NCBI GenBank assembly: GCA_017504065.1
Contig: JAFVRU010000150.1
Location: forward strand, 1-5,139
Direction of reading: 5' to 3'
Source of the DNA: Clostridia bacterium
GTDB taxonomy: Bacteria; Bacillota; Clostridia; Christensenellales; Borkfalkiaceae
DNA length: 5,139 bases
Position 1 is the first letter of the stretch. Each line of letters begins with the position of its first letter. The notes below the pieces were generated by a model, which was not told the origin of the DNA, searched no databases, and saw only the letters and a program-made list of their open reading frames with translations. The position numbers were made by a program, and so were the translations under genes. Shown here piece by piece: positions 1 to 5,056 of this stretch.

Positions 1-28
1 CTACCTTCTTAATGTCTTTCTTTTCCAT
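1..28 (-). CDS. 5' end of an unidentified leftward gene (partial)
   Basis: Only the first nine codons are present, reading MEKKDIKKV from an ATG at 28-26 before the window ends. The start is well supported. A GAAAGGAG Shine-Dalgarno sequence (36-43) lies 7 nt upstream, and a perfect-consensus promoter lies further upstream (82-110). The N-terminus is strongly charged and lysine-rich, with no sign of a signal peptide in the visible part. Nine residues are too few to assign a family. The gene is divergent from trmO and shares its control region. Confidence 0.75.
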
Positions 29-35
29 AACTTTT

Positions 36-43
36 CTCCTTTC
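36..43 (-). promoter_or_regulatory. Ribosome binding site of the left-edge partial gene
   Basis: On the minus strand this reads GAAAGGAG and ends 7 nt before the ATG at 28. That is near-ideal strength and spacing for a Bacillota Shine-Dalgarno site, and it fixes the start codon. The 6-bp inverted repeat at 44-58 abuts it directly. Confidence 0.8.
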
Positions 44-58
44 GCAAGACGTTCTTGC
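44..58. repeat. 6-bp inverted repeat next to a Shine-Dalgarno site
   Basis: The arms GCAAGA and TCTTGC are perfect complements separated by 3 nt. The element lies between the predicted start of the leftward transcript (about 75) and the Shine-Dalgarno site that begins at the next base (43). In RNA it would form a short hairpin touching the ribosome binding site. As DNA it could be an operator just downstream of the promoter. The repeat is directly visible, but its function is inferred. Confidence 0.5.
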
Positions 59-81
59 ATTTATATTCAAATTATACACAT

Positions 82-110
82 ATTATACAGCCGCTTTTTC
101 GCTTTGTCAA
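82..110 (-). promoter_or_regulatory. Perfect sigma-70/sigma-A promoter for the left-edge gene
   Basis: On the minus strand TTGACA (110-105) is followed after exactly 17 nt by TATAAT (87-82). Both hexamers match the vegetative consensus perfectly. Transcription should start near 75-76, giving a leader of about 47 nt before the ATG at 28. A second TATAAT at 76-71 has no matching -35 at the right distance and is probably incidental. This should be a strong housekeeping-type promoter. Confidence 0.85.
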
Positions 111-257
111 ACCATTTTATCCCCTTTATTTATAAATATTTAAGGTATTTATGGATATTTTGTGAATAAACTGTATAATTGCATAAAATATGCATATTCG
201 TTTATTTCACCGCGATTTTTGTGAGCAGCGGGCGTATTTGAAGCCGCATTTTCAAGC

Positions 258-279
258 CGTTTATATTATAATATAAACG
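258..279. repeat. Perfect 22-bp palindrome, candidate operator
   Basis: The left half CGTTTATATTA (258-268) is followed with no spacer by its exact complement TAATATAAACG (269-279). A perfect two-fold symmetric site with no spacer suits a dimeric DNA-binding protein. It contains a minus-strand TATAAT (270-265), so a bound protein could block that promoter. It is very AT-rich, so chance is a real possibility. As RNA it would be a weak AT stem. The rightward sequence after it (CGGTTTTT) resembles a terminator tail, but the stem is too AT-rich for a typical one. Confidence 0.55.
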
Positions 280-293
280 TCGGTTTTTATCAA
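265..293 (-). promoter_or_regulatory. Possible leftward promoter inside the palindrome
   Basis: On the minus strand TTGATA (293-288, five of six matches) is followed after 17 nt by TATAAT (270-265). The predicted start is near 258, at the left edge of the palindrome. The transcript would run leftward with no good ORF before the next gene's own promoter. It would therefore be either a long alternative leader (about 230 nt) for the left-edge gene or a small RNA. No clear terminator was seen. AT-rich sequence makes chance matches easier, hence the moderate score. Confidence 0.45.
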
Positions 294-325
294 GCATTTT
301 TTTACCGTTTCCAAGAATTCCTTGC

Positions 326-354
326 TTGACAAAGGCAGGGAAAACGCGTATAAT
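326..354 (+). promoter_or_regulatory. Perfect sigma-70/sigma-A promoter of trmO
   Basis: TTGACA (326-331) and TATAAT (349-354) both match the consensus perfectly, with the optimal 17-nt spacer. Counting the last T of the -10 box as position -7 puts +1 at 361, the A of the trmO ATG. No Shine-Dalgarno sequence lies between the -10 box and the ATG. The promoter therefore predicts a leaderless mRNA. Confidence 0.85.
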
Positions 355-360
355 GAAAAT

Positions 361-1047
361 ATGCCACAAGAATTGTTCTCAATCAAACAAATCGCGTACG
401 TACGCAGCGATTTTAAAGAGAAATTCGGGATTCCCCGCCAAAGCGGTAGAACGCCTTTAAAAAGCGAGATCGTTTTTTTGCCCGAATACCGCAACGACGA
501 CGCCTTGCGGGCGCTCGACGGGTTTTCGCATATTTGGATTCTTTTTGATTTTTCCGAGTCCCATCAAAGCGAATGGAGCGCGACCGTACGTCCGCCGCGC
601 TTGGGTGGGAATACGCGGGTCGGCGTGTTTGCGAGCCGTTCCCCGTTCCGTCCCAATCCGATCGGATTATCCTGCGTAAGACTACTCGGAATCGAGAAGC
701 GCAAAACCGAAGGCAACGTTTTGATCGTGGAAGGCGCGGACTTGTTAGACGGCACACCCGTCGTGGATATCAAGCCCTATTTGCCGTCTACCGATTGTAG
801 ACCCGACGCCGTCGGTGGATACGCCGATTCGGTCAATCATCACCGTTTGGAAGTGTGTTTCCCCGCAGAGCTTATCGAAAAAATCCCGCAAAATAAACGT
901 GCGGGATTGACGGATTGTCTTGCCGACGACCCGCGACCGTCTTACCAAGACGATCCCTTGCGAGTCTACGGAATGCGGTTTGGCGAAAAGGAGATCAAAT
1001 TCACGGTAAATAAGGATATTTTAACGGTTATTGACGTACTTGATTAA
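361..1047 (+). CDS. trmO: TrmO: tRNA (N6-threonylcarbamoyladenosine-37) methyltransferase
   Basis: TrmO (YaeB/TsaA family) is a cytosolic, SAM-dependent enzyme that methylates t6A37 in tRNA-Thr to m6t6A, which fine-tunes decoding. The product is 228 aa, close to the 235 aa of the E. coli enzyme as I recall it, and the two align end to end. The N-terminal strand (residues 7-22, with VRSDFKEKF), GFSHIWILFDF (54-64), the signature RPPRLGGNTRVGVFASRS (77-94) running into PFRPNPIGLS (95-104), LDGTPVVDIKPYLP (129-142) and DDPRPSY (189-195) are all present. The ATG at 361 is chosen because the recognisable homology begins a few residues later. An in-frame TTG at 322 lies upstream of the promoter's -35 box, and a TTG at 373 would trim four residues. 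There is no Shine-Dalgarno site, and transcription should begin on the ATG itself. The gene stands alone and ends at a strong hairpin. Confidence 0.95.
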   Translation: MPQELFSIKQIAYVRSDFKEKFGIPRQSGRTPLKSEIVFLPEYRNDDALRALDGFSHIWILFDFSESHQSEWSATVRPPRLGGNTRVGVFASRSPFRPNPIGLSCVRLLGIEKRKTEGNVLIVEGADLLDGTPVVDIKPYLPSTDCRPDAVGGYADSVNHHRLEVCFPAELIEKIPQNKRAGLTDCLADDPRPSYQDDPLRVYGMRFGEKEIKFTVNKDILTVIDVLD

Positions 1048-1051
1048 AAGC

Positions 1052-1090
1052 AACAATCCCCCGTCCGAACTTTTCGGACGGGGGATTGTT
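1052..1090. terminator. Bidirectional intrinsic terminator between trmO and the GH3 gene
   Basis: The arms 1052-1069 and 1073-1090 are perfect 18-bp complements around a 3-nt loop (CTT), with a GC-rich core (CCCCCGTCCG). Rightward it is followed by TTTT and further T-rich sequence. Leftward the tail is TTGTTGCTTTT. It begins 4 nt after the trmO stop and lies 9 nt beyond the GH3 stop, so it can serve both converging genes. The leftward U-tract is interrupted and probably less efficient. Confidence 0.92.
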
Positions 1091-1099
1091 TTATCGTTT

Positions 1100-3730
1100 T
1101 TATACTTTTTCGTAAACGTTCAGCCCTACGATATACTCGTCGATAACCCGTACAAGCGTACGTTCTTCCAAATACCCAAGAAAACGTCTTTTCATGAGCT
1201 TGCCTTCCGTACTCCCGACAACGAACAGCAAAGGATCGCGCGTTTCACCCAAAGAGAAAATGAGTTTCTTTTGCGCCAATGGATCGCCGTCGATACGGTA
1301 AACGAGCTCGCAGCAATAATACCCTTCTTTCGGCAAGTGGAGTTCCATGCGTTTTTCCTTTGCCACCGCTTCCAAAACCAAAGCCCCTGCAAGCGGTTCG
1401 GACGTTAAATTGTCCTTACGGTTCGCGCGGAACGCGTCCGTTTTTTGCGTAAACTTCAAAAGATTTTCCACGCAGCGTTGCAATTCCGCTCTCGTCAAGT
1501 ATCCGTTTTGCAACGCTTCTTTCGTATCGCATTCGTACTGCACCGCGTCGGGCGTTAACATAAACACGTCGTTTTGCGCCTTGACCATCGAAGCAATGTT
1601 CGTCGCGTCGTGCGTTCCCTTATTCGGGTCGTCCATACGCGACCACCAATCGGTCATCACAAAGCCTTGATAGCCCCATTCTTCCCGCAAAATCGTCGTT
1701 GTCAAATCGTAACTGCTTGCCGTAGCGAGTCCGTTCACGCGGTTGTACGACGTCATAATCGAGTATACGTACCCGCTCTTTACCGCGATCTCAAACGGTT
1801 TCAAATAGATTTCCCGCAAAGCGCGTTCGCTCAAAACTTCGTTTTCTTCATGCCGACCGATTTCTTGGGAATTGACGGCGAAATGCTTCAACGTACAGTA
1901 CACGCCCTTGTTTGTGAAATATTCCGCAACCTTCGCCGCGCAACGCCCCGTCAAATACGGATCTTCGGAGAAATATTCGAAATTTCTCCCGCCGAGCGGG
2001 CTACGGTGAATGTTAATCCCCGGCGCTAAAATCACGTCTACGTAGTATTGCTTCATTTCTTCCGCAAACCCGCCGAACACGCCTTCAAACAATTCCGGAT
2101 TCCAAGTGGACGCCAGCAACGACCCCGACGGAATACACGTTACTTTCGCAGGGTTTTCCAAACGCAAACCGCTCGGTCCGTCGCAAGTACTGATAACGGG
2201 CACGCCTTTCTCGTTCCATACGGGCGTACAGCCGCCAAAACACCCCGTCGTGCCGGGCGTCGGCGCTTTAAAGCTCGACATGCCTTCCCCGAGCACCATG
2301 TACCCGAGCGCGTCGTCGTCGAACTGCGCGATAAACGCCTTCAAATCCTGTTTTCCTGCCGCCACGTCCCGCAACGTAATACCCCGATCGCCCGTATACG
2401 GGATCTCCGCGGGCATATTCTCTGCAATCCGTTGCGCAAGATCGTACTGCCGCAACGTAGCGGGCTCGAAGCATACGGTTTTCCCGTCCTTCGTCGTCAT
2501 TTTTTCGAATGCTTTTTGGGGCGCAAGCGCTTGTTTACAAGCCTTGACAAGCTCCGTCTTTTCCAAACGGAACGCGCAAACTTTTTCCGCCGTACGCACG
2601 TCCGAACCGACGTAAACGGCGTATTCCCCCGCTTCTGTGATCCACGAGAAAGGATACCCGCTCTTGCCGCTGTCGTCATACGCCACCATGTCCGCAATCG
2701 CTATGGAAAAACGGAGCAATACTTCTTCGTTCGGTTGCAGCATTTCGGTTTTTTGGAACGCAATCAATTCCCGCGCGGGACGACCGAGCGTACCCTGCGG
2801 AGCGGAATAATACACCTGCGCAACTTCTTTGCCCGAAAACGCGCCAACGTTCTTGACCCGAACGGTCAATTCCACCGTCGTAGCCGTCTTTTCCGCTTTC
2901 AGCGTTTGCATTTCAAACGTCGTATAGCTACGCCCGAACCCGAACGGATACAAGACCTGCTCCCTTGCGAACGTTTCAAAATACCGATACCCGACGTAGA
3001 TATCTTCTTTGTGTATATTTTCCAACGCGTCCCCGAAACAATCGTTCGACGGATGCGATTCGATCTCCGTCGGGATCGTATCGGGCAATTTCCCGCTCGG
3101 CGTTACGTCGCCCATGAGTGCGTCTACCGTGGCGAGTCCGCCTTCCTGCCCGCCTTGCCAAATATACAACACCGTACCGACGCCGTATTTCTTGACCCAA
3201 TTCATATCGATCAAGTTCCCGCTGTTAACCAAAACGATCACGTGCTTGAAATGCTTGCACAGCGCGGCGATCGACTGTTCTTCTTCGTCCGAAAGATACC
3301 AATTCCCTTTTTCGGGCTTACAGTCCACCCCTTCGCCGCATACCCGACAGAGCACGTAAATTGCCTTTTCGTTACGCGCGGCTACCGCTTTTACGAACGC
3401 TTCGTCCAAGTTCGGCTGCGCCTGCGACGTCGGTTGAATCCAACCGTCGCCCGTATCGAACGGATGCGTTTGTATGTATTCGTAGTAAAAATCCCGAACT
3501 TCCCGATCGACCGTTACCCTTTTTTCAATCTCGTCCGCGATCGTCGTTACGTACGGGCAGTTGACCCGTCCGCCCGAGCCCGTACCGCTCTTTAAATACT
3601 CAAACTGCCCCCTGCCGAATACCGCTACGTTTTCCTTTTCTTTCAAGGGCAACGCGCCGTCCGTTTCCAAAAGCACCAACCCTTCGGGTACCAACGCCCG
3701 ACAATGGTTTGCATACGCCGTTTTCTTCAT
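1100..3730 (-). CDS. Domain-permuted family 3 glycoside hydrolase (beta-glucosidase-like)
   Basis: This 876-aa enzyme should hydrolyse terminal beta-glycosides (glucosides or xylosides) by the retaining GH3 mechanism. No signal peptide or membrane segment is visible, so it is probably cytosolic. The usual domain order is reversed. The alpha/beta sandwich comes first (about 15-270, with SGTGSGG at 48-54, presumed acid/base E133 in CGEG, and QGGQEGGLATVDALMGDVTPSGKLP from 192). A fibronectin III-like domain follows (about 283-392). The TIM barrel is third (about 460-765), with CDGPSGLRL (516-524), GRNFEYFSEDPYLTG (581-595), KHFAVNSQE (615-623) and nucleophile D694 in VMTDWW. About 105 extra residues close the chain. 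This permuted layout is known from Ruminococcus albus and Butyrivibrio fibrisolvens beta-glucosidases. Some 20 cysteines fit an anaerobic cytosol. The ATG at 3730 follows strong tandem Shine-Dalgarno sites. The longer in-frame ORF upstream only runs through degV. Exact substrate is uncertain. Confidence 0.93.
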   Translation of the reverse strand: MKKTAYANHCRALVPEGLVLLETDGALPLKEKENVAVFGRGQFEYLKSGTGSGGRVNCPYVTTIADEIEKRVTVDREVRDFYYEYIQTHPFDTGDGWIQPTSQAQPNLDEAFVKAVAARNEKAIYVLCRVCGEGVDCKPEKGNWYLSDEEEQSIAALCKHFKHVIVLVNSGNLIDMNWVKKYGVGTVLYIWQGGQEGGLATVDALMGDVTPSGKLPDTIPTEIESHPSNDCFGDALENIHKEDIYVGYRYFETFAREQVLYPFGFGRSYTTFEMQTLKAEKTATTVELTVRVKNVGAFSGKEVAQVYYSAPQGTLGRPARELIAFQKTEMLQPNEEVLLRFSIAIADMVAYDDSGKSGYPFSWITEAGEYAVYVGSDVRTAEKVCAFRLEKTELVKACKQALAPQKAFEKMTTKDGKTVCFEPATLRQYDLAQRIAENMPAEIPYTGDRGITLRDVAAGKQDLKAFIAQFDDDALGYMVLGEGMSSFKAPTPGTTGCFGGCTPVWNEKGVPVISTCDGPSGLRLENPAKVTCIPSGSLLASTWNPELFEGVFGGFAEEMKQYYVDVILAPGINIHRSPLGGRNFEYFSEDPYLTGRCAAKVAEYFTNKGVYCTLKHFAVNSQEIGRHEENEVLSERALREIYLKPFEIAVKSGYVYSIMTSYNRVNGLATASSYDLTTTILREEWGYQGFVMTDWWSRMDDPNKGTHDATNIASMVKAQNDVFMLTPDAVQYECDTKEALQNGYLTRAELQRCVENLLKFTQKTDAFRANRKDNLTSEPLAGALVLEAVAKEKRMELHLPKEGYYCCELVYRIDGDPLAQKKLIFSLGETRDPLLFVVGSTEGKLMKRRFLGYLEERTLVRVIDEYIVGLNVYEKV

Positions 3731-3745
3731 TCTCCTAATCTCCTT
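3731..3745 (-). promoter_or_regulatory. Tandem Shine-Dalgarno sites of the GH3 gene
   Basis: On the minus strand the sequence before the ATG reads AAGGAGATTAGGAGA. AAGGAG (3745-3740) has the ideal 9-nt spacing to the ATG at 3730. A second AGGAG touches the start too closely to be optimal. The site fixes the start at 3730 and rules out the longer ORF. Confidence 0.85.
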
Positions 3746-3764
3746 GTGCAATGGATTTTCTTTT

Positions 3765-3793
3765 ATTATACTCCTTTCTTTTCCCGAAAGCAA
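3765..3793 (-). promoter_or_regulatory. Predicted promoter of the GH3 gene
   Basis: On the minus strand a perfect TATAAT (3770-3765) lies 17 nt after a weak -35, TTGCTT (3793-3788, three of six matches). Transcription would start near 3758, giving a leader of about 28 nt that includes the Shine-Dalgarno site. A weak -35 would suit an activated or otherwise controlled gene. A loose inverted repeat (AAAAT, 7 nt, ATTTT; 3806-3822) lies upstream of the -35. It is too short to call an operator. Confidence 0.6.
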
Positions 3794-3832
3794 TCCAAAG
3801 TGTAGAAAATCACTCTCATTTTGTAACATTTT

Positions 3833-3858
3833 AAAAGGGCTGCCTGTGCAGCCCTTTT
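3833..3858 (-). terminator. Intrinsic terminator of degV
   Basis: The arms AAAAGGGCTGC (3833-3843) and GCAGCCCTTTT (3848-3858) pair perfectly over 11 bp around a 4-nt loop. Reading leftward, the GC core is followed by TTTT and then AAAATG, so the U-tract is short. The hairpin starts 2 nt after the degV stop and separates degV from the GH3 promoter. The symmetric A and T flanks would also let it act, weakly, on the opposite strand. Confidence 0.85.
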
Positions 3859-3860
3859 CG

Positions 3861-4736
3861 TTAACGATGTTTGCCTTTATAGAAGATCGCGAGCGTTCCG
3901 CAGCCCGAGTGCGCCCCGATGACCGCGCCGACGTAGTTGACGACGATGCGTTTGTTCGGGAATTTTTCCAAAAGAATTTTTTGGACGTATTCCACGTCGC
4001 CCAAACAATCCCCATGACTGATGAAGATTGGATCGTCTTCCGACATATCGTTCTTTTCGAGTACCGCTTCCACCAGCTCGTTCAAGGATTTCTTTCTACC
4101 CATTGCTTTGCCGATCGGCACGAGTTTTCCTTCGTCGCTAACGTGCATTAACGGCTTAATTTTCAAAATCGTACCGATGACCGCCGTAACCCCCGAAACC
4201 CGTCCGCCGCGCTTTAAATGGAACAGGTTGTCCACGGTAAATTCGTGGCAAATATGCAGTTTCAAATCTTCGGCGTACTTCGCCGCTTCTTCGATTTCCG
4301 CTCCGCCGTCGGCATAACGGATTACGTAATCGAGCAACAATCCTTCCCCCATCGACGCGCAAAGAGAATCCACCGACAAAATCTTACGGTCGGGATATTT
4401 TTCTTTCATCTCTTTCGCCGCGACGAAAAAGCTACCCGCCGTTCCCGAAAGCGCGCCCGAAAACGCGATAATCAAAACGTCTTTCCCGTCTTTGAGATAG
4501 GGCTCGATATGCATTTTCGCCGTTTCCGCCGTTACCTGATAGGTCGTCGGCATCGCCCCGTCCCGCAGCTTCGCGTAAAACTCTTGAATCGAGATCTTTT
4601 CCCCGAATTCCCCTTCGTAGTTCACGTTCCCCATCGTGAAGCCGAGATTGACGACTTCAATTTCGTGTTGCTGTAAATACTCCTGCGGCATATCGCACGA
4701 TGAATCGGTTACAATGACAAATTTTCTTTTGGACAT
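3861..4736 (-). CDS. DegV family fatty-acid-binding protein (FakB-like)
   Basis: The 291-aa product is a full-length DegV-family protein, the usual length. Members bind a long-chain fatty acid. Those called FakB present it to the kinase FakA, which makes acyl-phosphate for membrane lipid synthesis. Family landmarks appear in order: VTDSSCDMP (9-17), TTYQVT (64-69), SGALSGTAGS (93-102), VDNLFHLKRGGRVSG (168-182) and VGAVIGAHSGCGTLAIFYKG (269-288). These are the regions that contact the fatty-acid carboxylate and acyl chain in known structures. No signal peptide is visible, so it is cytosolic. The ATG at 4736 is preferred because AGGAG (4749-4745) sits 8 nt before it. An in-frame ATG at 4757 would place that site inside the coding sequence. 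No fakA gene is in the window, so a true FakB role is inferred. It lies 71 nt downstream of the 77-aa gene and probably shares its transcript. Confidence 0.93.
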   Translation of the reverse strand: MSKRKFVIVTDSSCDMPQEYLQQHEIEVVNLGFTMGNVNYEGEFGEKISIQEFYAKLRDGAMPTTYQVTAETAKMHIEPYLKDGKDVLIIAFSGALSGTAGSFFVAAKEMKEKYPDRKILSVDSLCASMGEGLLLDYVIRYADGGAEIEEAAKYAEDLKLHICHEFTVDNLFHLKRGGRVSGVTAVIGTILKIKPLMHVSDEGKLVPIGKAMGRKKSLNELVEAVLEKNDMSEDDPIFISHGDCLGDVEYVQKILLEKFPNKRIVVNYVGAVIGAHSGCGTLAIFYKGKHR

Positions 4737-4744
4737 AATTTTTT

Positions 4745-4749
4745 CTCCT
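4745..4749 (-). promoter_or_regulatory. Ribosome binding site deciding the degV start
   Basis: On the minus strand AGGAG ends 8 nt before the ATG at 4736. This supports translation from MSKRKF rather than from the in-frame ATG at 4757, which lacks a comparable site. Confidence 0.75.
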
Positions 4750-4796
4750 GCTATCATCTTTTTTCTCGTAAAATATCGTATTTTTTGTTAGGCTAT

Positions 4797-4825
4797 ATTA
4801 TAGTGGATTACTTTAAAACGTTGAA
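4797..4825 (-). promoter_or_regulatory. Possible internal promoter for degV
   Basis: On the minus strand a perfect TATAAT (4802-4797) lies just past the stop of the 77-aa gene. Seventeen nt upstream is a poor -35, TTCAAC (4825-4820, three of six). It would start a transcript near 4790 with a leader of about 54 nt. That leader contains an AT-only hairpin, AAAATA/TATTTT, at 4770-4784. It may add to read-through from upstream rather than replace it. Confidence 0.35.
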
Positions 4826-5041
4826 CTTTTTAATCCGTTCCGCTTGAAAAGACAACTCCACCGTATAAATCCCGTTTTTGCAATTCAGCTCCATACGCGG
4901 CAAGCCCATCAAATCGAAATACTCGTTGAATTTCTCAGCAAAATCCCGTAAAACGAGCGCTTTACACGCGTCGCTCATGACCGATTTATCCGCTTGCAAA
5001 ACGTTGTTAAGTCGCTCGAATTCTTCTTCTACCCGTCGCAT
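4808..5041 (-). CDS. Small conserved-looking protein of unknown function (77 aa)
   Basis: I do not recognise this family. The gene looks real. Its ATG at 5041 has an AAGGAG site (5055-5050) 8 nt upstream, it follows the preceding stop by 15 nt, and it ends cleanly at TAA. The 77 residues have no transmembrane segment or signal peptide. About the first 45 residues look helical and charged (from MRRVEEEFERLNNV), containing the hydrophobic stretch ALVLRDFAEKFNEYFDL. Two short strands are likely after that (RMELNCKNG and IYTVELSFQ), followed by a basic end with RIKKF. This suggests a small soluble alpha-then-beta domain, perhaps a regulatory or binding partner. Position suggests co-transcription with degV downstream, but a functional link is not shown. 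Confidence 0.8.
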   Translation of the reverse strand: MRRVEEEFERLNNVLQADKSVMSDACKALVLRDFAEKFNEYFDLMGLPRMELNCKNGIYTVELSFQAERIKKFNVLK

Positions 5042-5049
5042 TCCGCTCT

Positions 5050-5055
5050 CTCCTT
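5050..5055 (-). promoter_or_regulatory. Ribosome binding site of the 77-aa gene
   Basis: On the minus strand AAGGAG lies 8 nt before the ATG at 5041 and begins one base after the stop codon of the upstream gene (5059-5057). Terminating ribosomes would reach the site directly, so translational coupling between the two genes is plausible. Confidence 0.8.
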
Positions 5056-5056
5056 T

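Larger units (their letters stand above)
29..360. other. Divergent AT-rich intergenic control region
   Basis: This stretch of about 330 nt separates the leftward partial gene from trmO. No convincing protein-coding ORF was found in it. It contains the leftward perfect promoter (82-110), the trmO promoter (326-354), and a 22-bp palindrome at 258-279 overlapping a possible third promoter (265-293). Smaller elements include the palindrome ATATGCATAT (188-197), overlapping a GCATA/TATGC inverted repeat (181-193), and a direct repeat AAGCCG at 241-246 and 254-259. The rest, mainly 111-180, is simple AT-rich sequence in which nothing else can be assigned. Confidence 0.7.

Noticed and set aside
152..179. 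A plus-strand TATAAT at 174-179 as a further promoter.
   Set aside because: No reasonable -35 hexamer lies 16-18 nt upstream, and the surrounding DNA is so AT-rich that the hexamer is expected by chance.
206..252. A 15-codon leftward ORF (ATG at 249) downstream of the possible palindrome promoter.
   Set aside because: It has no Shine-Dalgarno site, is very short and shows nothing to distinguish it from chance.
111..257. A riboswitch or structured leader in the divergent intergenic region.
   Set aside because: Only short stems of 4-5 bp were found, with no recognisable riboswitch core and no terminator or anti-terminator pair.
322..360. A longer trmO starting at TTG 322.
   Set aside because: It would begin upstream of the -35 box of the only visible promoter, has no Shine-Dalgarno site, and the added residues do not resemble TrmO.
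2048..3595. A 515-codon open frame on the plus strand opposite the GH3 gene.
   Set aside because: The minus strand here encodes conserved GH3 domains with catalytic motifs. The antisense translation is rich in Arg and Phe, shows no recognisable motif and has no Shine-Dalgarno start. It is explained by the codon bias of the GH3 gene.
3801..3828. A possible LacI-type operator upstream of the GH3 promoter.
   Set aside because: Only 5-bp arms (AAAAT and ATTTT) match, the outer bases do not extend the symmetry, and the arms are simple A/T runs.
3731..4015. A 95-codon upstream extension of the GH3 frame, starting at an ATG at 4015.
   Set aside because: It runs through the degV 3' end in another frame, the degV terminator and the GH3 promoter. 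The strong Shine-Dalgarno site points to the ATG at 3730.
3561..4151. A 196-codon plus-strand open frame across the GH3-degV junction.
   Set aside because: It is antisense to two well-supported genes, crosses a terminator hairpin, and shows no ribosome binding site or family motif.
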